From NCBI RefSeq assembly GCF_030413615.1, contig NZ_CP129236.1, positions 1,286,001 through 1,350,000 of the forward strand: a stretch of 64,000 nucleotides of DNA, given 5' to 3'. Shown one piece after another: positions 35,980-45,261 of the stretch; position 1 is the stretch's first letter; each line of letters begins with the position of its first letter. The translations under genes were made by a program, and so were the position numbers. The notes under the pieces are model-generated. The model saw only the letters and a program-made list of their open reading frames with translations. It was not told the origin of the DNA and did not search any database. This DNA comes from Planococcus shixiaomingii. Lineage in GTDB: Bacteria; Bacillota; Bacilli; Bacillales_A; Planococcaceae.

Positions 35980-36026
35980 AAAAGCCATCCGGGCAAGCGT
36001 AATTTGCTTGCCCGGATGGCTTTTTA
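35980..36026. terminator. bidirectional terminator between yutM and the 5'-nucleotidase gene
   Basis: Perfect long stem AAAAGCCATCCGGGCAAGC / GCTTGCCCGGATGGCTTTT with T-runs on both strands. Confidence 0.94.
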
Positions 36027-36036
36027 TTGCTTAAAT

Positions 36037-37656
36037 TTATTTTACAGAAATTCGGTCTGTGGCAGGAGCGCTGACAGGTGCATTGAGATTGGAAATGTAA
36101 GCTTCTAAAGCGTCCAAATCAACGGATCCGATTACTTGGTTAGTACCTTCTTTAAATTTAGAGAATCCATCTCCACCGCCAACCAAAAAGTTATTAAGTG
36201 TGACCGTGTATGTTTTGTCTAGGGCAACCTCGTTGCCGTTAACATCTTTTAGGTTCGTGATTTTGTTGCCGATTGGAGCAGATTTTTCATACGTATAAGT
36301 CAATCCGGAAACTTGCAGGATTGTTGTTTTGCTTGCAGTAAATTGCTGTTCCAATACGTCTTTGATTTGCTGGCCAGTGTATGTCGCGCTGACAAGCAGG
36401 TTTCCAAAAGGCTGAATTGTGTACAATTCACCCCAAGTGATCGGACCGGCATTCAAGTCTGCCCGGATGCCGCCTGGATTCATGAAAGCAAAATCAGTGT
36501 TCAAGGCAGCGCGCTGTGAATCAGCGATTAAATTACCGAGTGCCGATTCTCCGCTGTTGTCGCCTGTTTTAGTAATGGCTTCAGTTGCTGTGCCAACTTC
36601 TCGGTTGATCAATGGAGCAACTTCTGCTTTATAGCCATCAACCATGGCTTTCACTTCTGCATCCGGCTCGATGCCATCCTGGAAAGTGGTAACAACTTCC
36701 GCAGATTTTTGGACAATGTCTTTCGTCTTCGGATCGATGACCAGATCAATATCTACAAAAGCGGTTCCGTATGAATAGGCTTGGACGACCAGTTTGTTGT
36801 CGACAATCGCATCGGAATACGCGTGATTGTGCGCACCTAGAATGATGTCGACTTCATCGTTGACGCTAGTTGCCAACTCAACGGATTCTCCAGAAGCTTC
36901 TGTTCCATCAGTCTTTGAAGTGGCTGGAGCATGAGCCAATACCACAATCGATTCGACGCCTTGTGTCTGCAGCTCAGCTACAGCTTTATCTACTGCTATT
37001 TTAGAGTCGGTCACTTCAATGTTCTCTAAAGCGCTGGCGATGACCACGTCTTTAATATCTTTTGTGACAACGCCGATAAAGCCGATCTTCATGCCGTTTA
37101 CTTTTTCGATATGGTAAGCAGGAAGCAAGTTTTTACCGGAATCTTTATAGACAACGTTAGCCGCTACATACGGGAAGGCCGCTCCTTCAAAATCCCCAGT
37201 TGTTTCATGATAGCCGCCGTCTATAAGGCGTTTCAGTTCATCTACTCCGCGGTCAAATTCGTGGTTTCCAAGTGTTCCGATATCAAAGCCAAGTGCATTC
37301 ATGATTTCAACTGTCGGCTCATCCTGCAAAAGAGCGGATGCCGGCGAGCTGCCACCAGTCATATCACCAGAATGAATCAATAGTGTATTTTTATTCGTTG
37401 CTTCTCTTTGTTTTAAATATGCCGCTAAATATTCGGCACCCCCAGCATTTTTACCGCTTACTTTTCGTGTAACATCAATTTGCCCGTGCCAATCGTTAAC
37501 CCCCAATAGTTGAACTTCAATGCCTCGGTTAGAAACTGCTGCATCTTTGCCTGGTGCCGCCTCTACTAATGGTGCAGTGAATGTAGAACTGAAAACTCCT
37601 AAAGCCAACGCTGTACTGGCAAAAACCTGGATTTTCTTTTTCATGTTATTCTGCAT
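36037..37656 (-). CDS. secreted 5'-nucleotidase/metallophosphatase
   Basis: A 539-residue exported enzyme. A basic start (MKKK) and hydrophobic core end at PLVEAAPG, a signal-peptidase I site. The metallophosphatase domain (about 45-320) carries LLGVNDWHGQ, LLIHSGDMTGGS, TLGNHEFDRG and ILGAHNHAYS. The 5'-nucleotidase C-terminal domain includes AFMNPGGIRADL and FGNLLVSATYTG. No LPXTG anchor is seen, so it is probably released. Three ATGs are near the start; the first touches GGGAGG, so ATG 37656 is more likely. It probably releases phosphate or nucleosides outside the cell. Confidence 0.93.
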   Translation of the reverse strand: MQNNMKKKIQVFASTALALGVFSSTFTAPLVEAAPGKDAAVSNRGIEVQLLGVNDWHGQIDVTRKVSGKNAGGAEYLAAYLKQREATNKNTLLIHSGDMTGGSSPASALLQDEPTVEIMNALGFDIGTLGNHEFDRGVDELKRLIDGGYHETTGDFEGAAFPYVAANVVYKDSGKNLLPAYHIEKVNGMKIGFIGVVTKDIKDVVIASALENIEVTDSKIAVDKAVAELQTQGVESIVVLAHAPATSKTDGTEASGESVELATSVNDEVDIILGAHNHAYSDAIVDNKLVVQAYSYGTAFVDIDLVIDPKTKDIVQKSAEVVTTFQDGIEPDAEVKAMVDGYKAEVAPLINREVGTATEAITKTGDNSGESALGNLIADSQRAALNTDFAFMNPGGIRADLNAGPITWGELYTIQPFGNLLVSATYTGQQIKDVLEQQFTASKTTILQVSGLTYTYEKSAPIGNKITNLKDVNGNEVALDKTYTVTLNNFLVGGGDGFSKFKEGTNQVIGSVDLDALEAYISNLNAPVSAPATDRISVK

Positions 37657-37892
37657 GTGCTGGTACATCCTCCCAAGGATAAAAGAATAGTAGTGCGATT
37701 AAACGTTTACTGATACCAAGGCATGAAAATTCCTCCAAAGGCAGTTGTAACAGGAAGTTATGCCATTAATATCCTATCACAATTGCCAGGTCTGTTAACA
37801 GAGTATTTTGATTAAGAATACGTAAATTCTTCATTTTAACTGCAGGGGAATAAGGTAAGATCTATTTAACGAGAAAAATGGGGGACAACGTA

Positions 37893-38774
37893 ATGGGAAA
37901 GCTTCGATTCGAAAAGGGGTATAGGGAAGATAATTGTTTGCGGGAAAGTTTTTGCAAGTTGGCAAATCAGATTTTTGGATTGAATTTTGGCAATTGGTAT
38001 AAGAGCGGATTTTGGGGAGAGCGGTATATTCCTTTTTCGTTTATAGATGGAGGAGAAGTGGTGGCAAATGTCTCGGTCAATAAAGTCGATTTGCTTATTG
38101 AAGGGAAAGTGCATCCTTCTTTGCAAATCGGAACAGTTATGACTCACTCCGATTACCGCAACCAAGGATTATCAAGAAAACTTATGGGAAAAGTGCTAGA
38201 AGAATTTGAAGGAAAGTACGACATCATGTACTTGTTCGCGAACGAATCGGTTATGGACTTTTATCCGAAGTTTGGTTTTCATGAAATACAGGAACAGCAG
38301 TTTTCTGCTTTTTTCAATGGCATTCAGACAAACAGAAACAACATCCGTAAACTGGACGTTGCGAACTTGAGCGATCTTCAATGGATCCAAGAAATTGTAT
38401 ACAACCGCGTACCGGTATCTTCTATATTTTCAACCGCCAACTCAGCTGGCATTACGATGTATCATGTTCTGAATGTCTTTACAGATCATATTTATTACTC
38501 GGGAGAACTAGGTGCTCTTATCATTTTTGAAAGACAAGGACAACAGCTGGAGCTTTTCGATGTCATTAGCAAAAAGCCTGTAACCTTACGCACTGTGTTA
38601 GCCCAAATTGCAGACGAAAACACCCAAAACATTGTCTTTCATTTTACGCCGGATGTGGAAGGGCTCAATTTGGAAAAGAAACCATTCCAAAGTGGCGAGG
38701 CGTTGTTTGTCAGAGAAAATGGCCTTTGTTCTTATCTTCCACAAGTTATGCATCCAGTTACGTCAAAAGCTTGA
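37893..38774 (+). CDS. GNAT-family acetyltransferase
   Basis: A 293-residue protein with an N-terminal GNAT domain. The acetyl-CoA loop is THSDYRNQGLSRKLMGKVLE, followed by LFANESVMDFYPKFGFHEIQ. The remaining half resembles the Eis-like double-GNAT arrangement but without a clear motif. The substrate is unknown. The frame contains an ATG at 37878, but GGGGGA with a 7-base spacer points to ATG 37893. The 224 bases between it and the divergent nucleotidase gene hold promoters only. Confidence 0.85.
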   Translation: MGKLRFEKGYREDNCLRESFCKLANQIFGLNFGNWYKSGFWGERYIPFSFIDGGEVVANVSVNKVDLLIEGKVHPSLQIGTVMTHSDYRNQGLSRKLMGKVLEEFEGKYDIMYLFANESVMDFYPKFGFHEIQEQQFSAFFNGIQTNRNNIRKLDVANLSDLQWIQEIVYNRVPVSSIFSTANSAGITMYHVLNVFTDHIYYSGELGALIIFERQGQQLELFDVISKKPVTLRTVLAQIADENTQNIVFHFTPDVEGLNLEKKPFQSGEALFVRENGLCSYLPQVMHPVTSKA

Positions 38775-38928
38775 ACGAACATTCGCAAAGCTTTTTTATT
38801 AATGAGGTAAGCAGTTGAAATAAGCCTATAAAAAGGCTAATATAGAGTGTGGGAGTTTATTGGAATCAGGTGCAGTTTGCACATTTATTTTTTCCGATTT
38901 AAAAAATGATTCGAAGGTGGTTGCGATT

Positions 38929-40146
38929 GTGTTGAAAAGACCGTCAATATTAGTATTAGGAGCAGGTTACGGTGGTTTAATGACTGTTGTAAACTTGCAA
39001 AAAGTTCTGGGCACAGATGCTGCAGATATTACATTGATCAACAAAAACGAATACCATTACGAAAGCACATGGCTTCACGAAGCAGCTGCAGGAACTATGC
39101 TTCCTGAAGAAGTGCGCTATGATATCAAAGATGTAATTGACAACGTGAAAACGAAATTCGTTCAAGCGACTGTTACAGAAATTGATGTAGTAGGCAAGCG
39201 GGTTTTAACCGACAATGGCGAGTATGCATACGATTACCTCGTTATTGGACTAGGATTTGAAGGCGAAACATTCGGTATTGAAGGCCTTGATAAATATGCG
39301 CTTTCTATCGCTAACGTGAAAGCAGCGCGCTATATCCGCGAGCATATTGAATACCAATTTGCTACATGGTCAACTGAACCGGTGAAAGACGACAGCCGTT
39401 TGACGATTGTTGTGGGTGGAGCAGGATTTACGGGAATTGAATTCCTTGGAGAACTTGCGAACCGTGTTCCTCAATTGTGCAAGGAATTTGATATTCCACG
39501 CGAAAAAGTTCGGGTTATTTGTGTAGAAGCTGCACCGATGGTCTTGCCTGGATTTGATCCAGAGCTAGTGACTTACGCGGTAGGCCACCTAGAAGCTAAA
39601 GGAATCGAATTCTCGATCGGTACTCCAGTTGTAGAAGCGACTCCAGAAGGCGTTAAGATTAAAAAAGGCGACGATCAATTCGAATTCATCAAAGCCGGCA
39701 CAGTTGTCTGGGCAGCAGGCGTTCGCGGAAGCAGCGTTCTTGAAGCTAGCCAGATTGAAAGCATGCGTGCACGTGTTAAAGTTGAAAAAGACCTTCGTGC
39801 TCCAGGATTTTCTGATGTATTCATCGTGGGTGACTGCGCATTGATGATCAACGAAGAGACGAACCGTCCTTATCCGCCAACTGCCCAAATTGCAATGCAA
39901 CAAGGGGAAACAGTAGCGAAAAACATCAATGCCTTGATCAAAGGTGAAGAAACTGCAGAGTTTGTTCCTGATTTGAAAGGAACAGTTTGCTCACTTGGTG
40001 ATGACGATGCAATCGGCGTCGTGTTCGGCAAAAAAGTTACCGGCAAACGTGCATCTTTCATGAAGAAAATGATCGATAACCGCGCATTGTTCATGGTAGG
40101 CGGAACGAAGCTTGTTATGAAAAAAGGTAAATTCAACGTACTATAA
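38929..40146 (+). CDS. ndh: type II NADH dehydrogenase Ndh
   Basis: A 405-residue NDH-2 that transfers electrons from NADH to menaquinone without pumping protons. The FAD motif is [12 protein letters not shown], the NAD motif is [20 protein letters not shown], the quinone-side motif is [13 protein letters not shown], and FIVGDCAL binds the flavin. A hydrophobic C-terminal helix region follows. The frame reaches 38860, but GTG 38929 with AAGGTGG (8-base spacer) fits the usual N-terminus [11 protein letters not shown]. It corresponds to B. subtilis YumB/Ndh-type proteins, probably the main respiratory entry here. Confidence 0.94.
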   Translation: MLKRPSILVLGAGYGGLMTVVNLQKVLGTDAADITLINKNEYHYESTWLHEAAAGTMLPEEVRYDIKDVIDNVKTKFVQATVTEIDVVGKRVLTDNGEYAYDYLVIGLGFEGETFGIEGLDKYALSIANVKAARYIREHIEYQFATWSTEPVKDDSRLTIVVGGAGFTGIEFLGELANRVPQLCKEFDIPREKVRVICVEAAPMVLPGFDPELVTYAVGHLEAKGIEFSIGTPVVEATPEGVKIKKGDDQFEFIKAGTVVWAAGVRGSSVLEASQIESMRARVKVEKDLRAPGFSDVFIVGDCALMINEETNRPYPPTAQIAMQQGETVAKNINALIKGEETAEFVPDLKGTVCSLGDDDAIGVVFGKKVTGKRASFMKKMIDNRALFMVGGTKLVMKKGKFNVL

Positions 40147-40153
40147 TAGTAAG

Positions 40154-40184
40154 AAAAAAGGCTCCCTTTATGGGAGCTTTTTTT
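40154..40184 (+). terminator. intrinsic terminator after ndh
   Basis: Stem AAAAAAGGCTCCC / GGGAGCTTTTTTT, five-base loop. Confidence 0.92.
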
Positions 40185-40202
40185 GATAAAGGAGAGAAAT
40201 CT

Positions 40203-40706
40203 GTGACCAAAAACAAACGAGGAAATGTCTGGCTAGCAGCAGCTGGCTTAGTCGTGAATTCACAAAGAGAATGGCTTGTCGTCAAAAAGAGGTACGGCGG
40301 TCTGAAGGGGAAATGGTCGTTGCCGGCAGGATTTGTCATGGCTTCGGAAACAATCGACCAAGCGGTATTGCGCGAAGTGCAGGAAGAGACAGGGATGGAC
40401 TGTAATGTGCAAGGCATGATCGGTTTTCGCTCTGGGGTGATCCGCCAGGAAATTAGCGATAACATGGCTATATTTTTATTGAAAGCCCAAGATGAAAACC
40501 AGCCATTTACCGTTCAGGAATCTGAGATTTATGAAGCCGCCTGGATATCGCCTGAAGCATTGGCGAAAAATGAAGAAGTTTCGGTGATGCTTCACGAGAT
40601 GGCCGCATACGTTACAGAAGAAGGCTTTCAAGCTATAGAAGATGTGGATCCAGGTGAGGTTTTCGGTTACTCACTTTATAAATTATTTTTTAAAAAACAA
40701 AGATAA
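40203..40706 (+). CDS. Nudix hydrolase
   Basis: A 167-residue Nudix protein. The Nudix box GFVMASETIDQAVLREVQEE + TGM has the full G-x5-E-x7-REUXEEXGU pattern, with the catalytic glutamates intact. Substrate class (nucleoside diphosphate derivative) cannot be narrowed. The start is GTG 40203 with AAAGGAGAG and a 7-base spacer; an in-frame ATG at 40170 lies inside the upstream terminator. It is followed by its own terminator. Confidence 0.92.
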   Translation: MTKNKRGNVWLAAAGLVVNSQREWLVVKKRYGGLKGKWSLPAGFVMASETIDQAVLREVQEETGMDCNVQGMIGFRSGVIRQEISDNMAIFLLKAQDENQPFTVQESEIYEAAWISPEALAKNEEVSVMLHEMAAYVTEEGFQAIEDVDPGEVFGYSLYKLFFKKQR

Positions 40707-40732
40707 ATACAGTATTAAAGAGAATATGAAGG

Positions 40733-40773
40733 AAACAACTCAATGTATCCGTTTTCATTGAGTTGTTTATTCT
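40733..40773 (+). terminator. intrinsic terminator after the Nudix gene
   Basis: Stem AAACAACTCAATG (40733-40745) / CATTGAGTTGTTT (40756-40768) and TATTCTT. Confidence 0.8.
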
Positions 40774-40840
40774 TGCATAGTAAAGTGATATGTGATATAT
40801 TTCTGAATATTACAAACAGCATTTCAGGGAGGTGTTTCAG

Positions 40841-40966
40841 ATGAGATTCTTTAAAGTAACTAAGCCCGCTAATCAGTGTCCTTACTGCTCCGGCAAAGGT
40901 TATTTCCAATTGCGATTGGGCGGTTCAGAAACGTGCTCCTGCTGTTCTGGCTCTGGAAAAAAATAA
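40841..40966 (+). CDS. yuiA: YuiA family zinc-finger-like small protein (41 aa)
   Basis: A 41-residue protein starting at ATG 40841 after CAGGGAGGTG. It holds two CXXCXGXG-type motifs, QCPYCSGKGYFQ and TCSCCSGSGKK, as in one half of the DnaJ zinc finger; four or five cysteines could bind one zinc. Small YuiA proteins are found beside yuiB in Bacillus. The function is unknown; a role as a zinc-binding chaperone-like or RNA-binding peptide is speculation. Confidence 0.85.
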   Translation: MRFFKVTKPANQCPYCSGKGYFQLRLGGSETCSCCSGSGKK

Positions 40967-41293
40967 TACTTCAAATTCAAAGGCATTTGCGGGCAGGTTC
41001 CGTGAATGTTTTTTTATTTTAGAAGAATATTGAAAGAAAATTGAAGAGTAAATTTGCCTTCAGAAACCGAAGCGGCGCAACCCATCTTTGGGCGTATTTT
41101 TGCATCTTATTTACAGAATTTCGACTGTAAAAATTAGTTCATCTTGTTACAGAAGACCGGGGCATTATTTTCCTTGAAAATAAAAGCTCGTCAATTTCCC
41201 TTCTGTGACAAAGCGATGAACTCTGAACCGACTGATTGAAAGCCTCTGTTATTTCGGGTAAACTGATGAAAGGAATATCGGAGGTTAGCATTC
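40967..41293. other. 327-base intergenic region
   Basis: A small hairpin (CGCAACCCA / TGGGCGTATTTTTG near 41076-41106) could be the yuiA terminator. The remainder is AT-rich and presumably holds the yuiB promoter; the ribosome site is CGGAGGTTAG. No reading frame or recognised RNA motif was seen. Confidence 0.5.
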
Positions 41294-41623
41294 ATGAACA
41301 ATTCTATTACCATTGTGCAATTAGTTATTTCCATGTTATTGTTTTACGTGATGTTTTTCGGGATCGGCTTTTTATTGAATATGCTGCTTCGTATGACATG
41401 GCTTATGGCGATTGTTTATCCGATCGTTGTATTGCTGATTATTGATGATGTCAGCTTTTTTGATTATTTCACGAGTCCAGGCGAATCTTTCTCCATGCTG
41501 GGCAATACATTGACGTCTTTGACTGGCTCTGATATTGCGGTATTGTTAGCTGGTTTTGCAGGAGCAATTACTTCGGGGATTGTCATGAAGATCTTGCGTA
41601 AAATGGGTTATCAAATGTTCTAA
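41294..41623 (+). CDS. yuiB: YuiB-like membrane protein
   Basis: A 109-residue integral membrane protein with three hydrophobic segments (ISMLLFYVMFFGIGFLLNML, then WLMAIVYPIVVLLII, then SDIAVLLAGFAGAITSGIVM). It matches YuiB in size, topology and position between yuiA and yuiD. Function unknown. The start follows CGGAGG. A shared bidirectional terminator separates it from the convergent yuiD. Confidence 0.85.
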   Translation: MNNSITIVQLVISMLLFYVMFFGIGFLLNMLLRMTWLMAIVYPIVVLLIIDDVSFFDYFTSPGESFSMLGNTLTSLTGSDIAVLLAGFAGAITSGIVMKILRKMGYQMF

Positions 41624-41663
41624 AAAAAACTGCCAAGCTGAAAAATCAGCTTGGCAGTTTTTT
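41624..41663. terminator. bidirectional terminator between yuiB and yuiD
   Basis: Perfect stem AAAAAACTGCCAAGCTGA / TCAGCTTGGCAGTTTTTT. Confidence 0.93.
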
Positions 41664-42138
41664 AGATGAGTACAGCATAAAAAACGAAAGCAATAATGAT
41701 GCCAGTGATGGCACCCATGAACACTTCACTCGGTTTATGGCCAAGCAGTGTTTTTAATTCTTCTATTTTTTCTTCTTCTTTTTTCTGCTGCCAGGTTTTC
41801 GTTTCGGTTACAAAAAGATTGAAATCGTTCCGTAATTTATTGATGGTCAGCGCTTGCTGCCCGGCTTGGAAACGGACACCGGTCGCATCATACATGGTGA
41901 TAACTGCAAACATGGCTGAGACGGCAAATAGGGTTGAATCCAATCCATGTTCAATCGCGACTCCGGTAGTCAACGCTGTGACAGCTGCAGAATGCGAGCT
42001 CGGCATACCGCCAGTGGAAGCAAAAAGCTTCCATTCTACTTCCCGGGTTACGATATACTGAATCGGGATTTTAATAAACTGGGCAAAAAGGATAGCAAAT
42101 AGGCCTGCCATCAAAGGCAAATTCGAGAAAATTTCCAT
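41662..42138 (-). CDS. yuiD: divergent PAP2-family membrane protein YuiD
   Basis: A 158-residue membrane protein of the DUF212 divergent PAP2 family. It retains the PAP2-like pieces GGMPSSHSAAV and, near the C-terminus, GHKPSEVFMGA, spaced differently from classic acid phosphatases. Between them is a helical, charged stretch (WQQKKEEEKIEELKTLL). Whether it has lipid phosphatase activity is unknown. It is divergent from pepA, as in B. subtilis, where yuiD and yuiE are neighbours. Confidence 0.92.
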   Translation of the reverse strand: MEIFSNLPLMAGLFAILFAQFIKIPIQYIVTREVEWKLFASTGGMPSSHSAAVTALTTGVAIEHGLDSTLFAVSAMFAVITMYDATGVRFQAGQQALTINKLRNDFNLFVTETKTWQQKKEEEKIEELKTLLGHKPSEVFMGAITGIIIAFVFYAVLI

Positions 42139-42292
42139 ATAGAAAACACCACTTTCACTAGAAGATGTTTTCTTAGTATATCACACGGACGGTCGTTAAC
42201 TTATTTTTACAATCATTTCGCCTCTCGAACTACTCGGTGCGGATAATACATGCTAAACTGAAAAAGAACGTAAAATAAGAGGGGGCTTTTAT

Positions 42293-43783
42293 ATGAATTT
42301 GGTTGTGCAATCGAATACTGAAAACCTTGAATCCGAAATTATGGTAGTAGGGCTTAGCCGTCATCCAGAAAACACAAAAGGGTGGCAACAATTTTCGGAG
42401 CGTTTTAGCGGTAAATTAGAAGAGTGGACAAAAGATTTGTCCTTTGACTTGAAGTCGCTTGTTACATATCCGACATTATCCGGTTCTATTCCACGAGTGC
42501 TGTTTGTCGGCTTGAATGACCGGAAGAAATTGACGGAAGAAGATTTGCGTGCTGTTTTTGGCCAGGTCGGCAAGGAATTGACAAAGCAAAAAATTAAAAA
42601 TGCAGCGGTATATTTGGATTCATTCCGAAATGAAAGCATCACTGCCGAAAATGCTGCATATTTGGCAGCTGAAGGCGTAACGTTAGGCGCTTACCGTTTT
42701 GATGATTATAAAACAGGCTCGAATTTAGCGGACAGTGCGATTGAAAAGTTGCACATACTATCTGAAGAAGACTTGGAGGAAGTGGAAGCTTCCGCATTTA
42801 TTGGCCAAGTATTCGGGGAGTCGGTCAATGAAGCGCGGACACTCGTCAATATGCCGGGGAATATTTTGACTGCGACGGCGCTAGCTGATTATGCGCAGGA
42901 ACTGGGCGACTTGTATGGCTTTGAAACGGACATTCTCGGAAAAGCAGAACTCGAGGAGCTTGGCATGGGCGCGATTCTTGCGGTTAACCAAGGGTCGGTT
43001 GAAGAACCGCGGTTGATAGTTTTGAAATACAAAGCAACTGACGCGTTTGAAAATCCATTGGCTCTAGTCGGCAAAGGAATTACCTTTGACACGGGCGGTT
43101 ACTCGCTAAAGACAAAAGATGGCATCGTCGGTATGAAAGGCGATATGGGAGGCGCAGCAGCAGTGCTTGGCGCCATGAAAGTAATCGGCGAATTAAAACC
43201 GGAAAAAAACGTGGTGGCCGTTATTGCTTCGACGGACAATATGGTTTCCGGCAATGCTTTCAAGCCGGATGATGTAATTACATCGTTAAGCGGTAAAACT
43301 ATTGAAATCCTCAATACAGATGCAGAAGGGCGTTTAGTATTGGCTGATTCGGTCACATACGCGAAACAGCTTGGCGCAACGCATATAGTCGACGTGGCTA
43401 CTCTTACAGGCGGTGTTATTGTGGCGCTTGGCAAAGACAAAACTGGCGCGTTGACCAACGATGAAGCGTTCTTTGAAACGTTCATGGAAGCGACAATGGA
43501 GACAGGCGAGTTTGTGTGGCGTTTGCCGCTAACGGAAAGCGATAAAAAGCGCATCCGGAAAAGTGATGTTGCAGATTTAAACAATTCACCAGGCCGCGAT
43601 GGCCATATGATCTTTGGCGGCGGATTTGTTGGGGAGTTTGCAGAAGGGACTCCGTGGATCCATCTGGATATTGCAGGAACTTCCGATGCCGATAGCGCTC
43701 ATGACCTTGGACCAAAAGGCGGCACAGGAGTTATGGTACGGACGCTGGCTATGCTCGTGGAAAGAATGGCAGAAGAGCAGTAA
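42293..43783 (+). CDS. pepA: leucyl aminopeptidase PepA (M17)
   Basis: A 496-residue M17 aminopeptidase. The two-zinc catalytic domain begins at about residue 180 and has VGKGITFDTGGYSLKT, GMKGDMGGAAAVLGAM, and the signature ILNTDAEGRLVLAD, which supplies metal ligands and the catalytic arginine. The N-terminal domain mediates hexamer assembly. It removes N-terminal residues in peptide turnover. The start follows AGAGGGGGC. The equivalent B. subtilis gene is yuiE. Confidence 0.96.
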   Translation: MNLVVQSNTENLESEIMVVGLSRHPENTKGWQQFSERFSGKLEEWTKDLSFDLKSLVTYPTLSGSIPRVLFVGLNDRKKLTEEDLRAVFGQVGKELTKQKIKNAAVYLDSFRNESITAENAAYLAAEGVTLGAYRFDDYKTGSNLADSAIEKLHILSEEDLEEVEASAFIGQVFGESVNEARTLVNMPGNILTATALADYAQELGDLYGFETDILGKAELEELGMGAILAVNQGSVEEPRLIVLKYKATDAFENPLALVGKGITFDTGGYSLKTKDGIVGMKGDMGGAAAVLGAMKVIGELKPEKNVVAVIASTDNMVSGNAFKPDDVITSLSGKTIEILNTDAEGRLVLADSVTYAKQLGATHIVDVATLTGGVIVALGKDKTGALTNDEAFFETFMEATMETGEFVWRLPLTESDKKRIRKSDVADLNNSPGRDGHMIFGGGFVGEFAEGTPWIHLDIAGTSDADSAHDLGPKGGTGVMVRTLAMLVERMAEEQ

Positions 43784-43787
43784 AAGG

Positions 43788-43824
43788 AAAAGCAGCAAGC
43801 GTAGAAATACGCTTGCTGCTTTTT
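43788..43824 (+). terminator. intrinsic terminator after pepA
   Basis: Perfect stem AAAAGCAGCAAGCGTA / TACGCTTGCTGCTTTT with a GAAA loop. Confidence 0.95.
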
Positions 43825-43930
43825 GTTGGATAGGTAGGATAAAATAATCTATATTATCGTTCTCACTTCTCTTTTACTGCGGAAAATTTTGTAACACCTT
43901 GAAAGCAAGACTAGATTTCTTCATATGAAT

Positions 43931-44108
43931 GTAGCGGAAGGCGGCGAGCAAGTTGGGCGAAGGTAGTTCGACCAACTTGTTTGCGACGAAGCAGCGAAGC
44001 GATGCAGGAGCACCGTTTTTCCCAGCGGGGACAGCACGAGCCGAAGACCCTGGAGCGAGCGCAGCTAGTGAAGCGGCTAAGGCCGTGCCCGCGGAAAGTG
44101 TCCGCCTA
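43931..44108. repeat. GC-rich intergenic repeat element (copy D)
   Basis: Shares 33 bases (one mismatch) with the element at 20486-20518, beginning TTTGCGACGAAGCAGCG at 43980. It also has the family pattern GGGACAGCACGAGCCGAAGA, GCGAGCGCAGCTAGTGAAGC and CCGTGCCCGCGGAAAGTG. It lies between the converging pepA and mrp units and is coding-free. Confidence 0.7.
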
Positions 44109-44123
44109 GAGCGAAATGATAAA

Positions 44124-44152
44124 GCTGCCGAGATTTTCTCGACAGCATTTTT
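44124..44152 (-). terminator. terminator of the mrp operon
   Basis: Hairpin GCTGCCGAGA (44124-44133) / TCTCGACAGC (44137-44146) with one mismatch and T-runs usable on either strand; it is placed after mrpG. Confidence 0.8.
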
Positions 44153-44514
44153 TATTTCTTTTTATTCACTTTTGGACCGATAACGCCTTTCAAATCATCC
44201 CTTACCGTTACATCGGCAAGTTTAATGCCCGATACATATGAAGCACGACCAATCAAATGGCCGGCAACCGGGGAAGTGATGAACAAAAAGGCGATTGCGA
44301 TAATCAACTCAGTATTGAAATGATTTTCAATCAGCAAAAAGTGCAAGAACGTTCCAAATAAAATGCACAAAACACCAAGTGTCGAACTTTTAGAAGCAGC
44401 GTGCGTGCGTGTGTAGACATCCGGAAAACGGACGAGCCCCAACGCCGCTACGACGCTTAAGATGACTCCGACACTAATAAAGAAAATAACGAGTACATCA
44501 GCGATTATTTCCAC
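44152..44514 (-). CDS. mrpG: Mrp Na+/H+ antiporter subunit G
   Basis: A 120-residue MrpG/PhaG protein with three spans. The typical segment is GVILSVVAALGLVRFPDVYTRTHAASKSST, given here in part as RFPDVYTRTHAASKSSTLGV. It is the last subunit of the seven-gene Mrp complex, which exchanges cytoplasmic Na+ for external H+. Its start overlaps mrpF by 17 bases, so it is translationally coupled. The basic C-terminal tail (GPKVNKKK) is short. Confidence 0.96.
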   Translation of the reverse strand: MEIIADVLVIFFISVGVILSVVAALGLVRFPDVYTRTHAASKSSTLGVLCILFGTFLHFLLIENHFNTELIIAIAFLFITSPVAGHLIGRASYVSGIKLADVTVRDDLKGVIGPKVNKKK

Positions 44515-44779
44515 GGTCGAAAATCACTCCTCTTTCTATAAACTTCGCAAAAGCAGCGGTTCCGATAAATGACAAAATGCTTAACAGCAAAATGATCTCA
44601 AAGAAAAACTCGGTTTTAAGGATCATGGACAATAAGGCGACAATCGAAACGAGCGAAACGCCTAGTGCATCAAGCGCCACTACGCGGTCAGCGATGGTCG
44701 GCCCTTTGATCAGCCGATACAAAAGCGCTACAAATGCAAGACTGACAATAATAAGTGCGCTCCAGTAAAAAATCATCAT
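44498..44779 (-). CDS. mrpF: Mrp Na+/H+ antiporter subunit F
   Basis: A 93-residue MrpF protein with three spans. The conserved core is RLIKGPTIADRVVALDALGV, which carries the Asp implicated in Na+ handling in Bacillus MrpF. Overlaps of 4 bases with mrpE upstream and 17 bases with mrpG downstream show tight operon packing. Confidence 0.96.
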   Translation of the reverse strand: MMIFYWSALIIVSLAFVALLYRLIKGPTIADRVVALDALGVSLVSIVALLSMILKTEFFFEIILLLSILSFIGTAAFAKFIERGVIFDRGNNR

Positions 44780-45255
44780 GGCCGGCTCACCTCCATTATT
44801 GCCCGCTCAAAAGTCGTCTTGATCGCTTGGACGGCGTCGTCGATATCCTCGAAGTCGATGGCATGGATATAAAGCTTTTTTTGGTCATCGGAAATGGCAA
44901 GCACCAGCGTGCCGGGGGTCAGCGTAATCAGCGCAGCCAGCAAGGTAACTTCCCAATCATATTTCAATTCCGTCTCCAATTCAAAAATGGCTGGACGGAT
45001 AGAAAGGCGGGGTTGAACGGCCAGCTTAAATACTGAAAAATTTGCCATCACCAATTCTTTGATAAACAAGAAAAAGAGGAAAATGACTGCCCATACCCGG
45101 TATAGATAAAGCCGGTGTGAGAAAAACCTGCGCATTAACACTATGAGCAACAAGCCGACTAAGTAACCGATCGCAAAGCCGGTTGGGGTAAAGGAAACCG
45201 TCATAAACATCCAGACGAGCGCTAAAAAGAAATTCAGTAAAACTTGCAGTGCCAT
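44776..45255 (-). CDS. mrpE: Mrp Na+/H+ antiporter subunit E
   Basis: A 159-residue MrpE. It has N-terminal hydrophobic spans and the domain VTLLAALITLTPGTLVLAIS with the conserved TLTPGT. MrpE supports complex assembly. Two ATGs lie near the start: the one at 45261 is only 3 bases from AAAGGAG, while 45255 is 9 bases away, so I prefer 45255. The ribosome site lies inside the last codons of mrpD. Confidence 0.94.
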   Translation of the reverse strand: MALQVLLNFFLALVWMFMTVSFTPTGFAIGYLVGLLLIVLMRRFFSHRLYLYRVWAVIFLFFLFIKELVMANFSVFKLAVQPRLSIRPAIFELETELKYDWEVTLLAALITLTPGTLVLAISDDQKKLYIHAIDFEDIDDAVQAIKTTFERAIMEVSRP

Positions 45256-45261
45256 CGTCAT

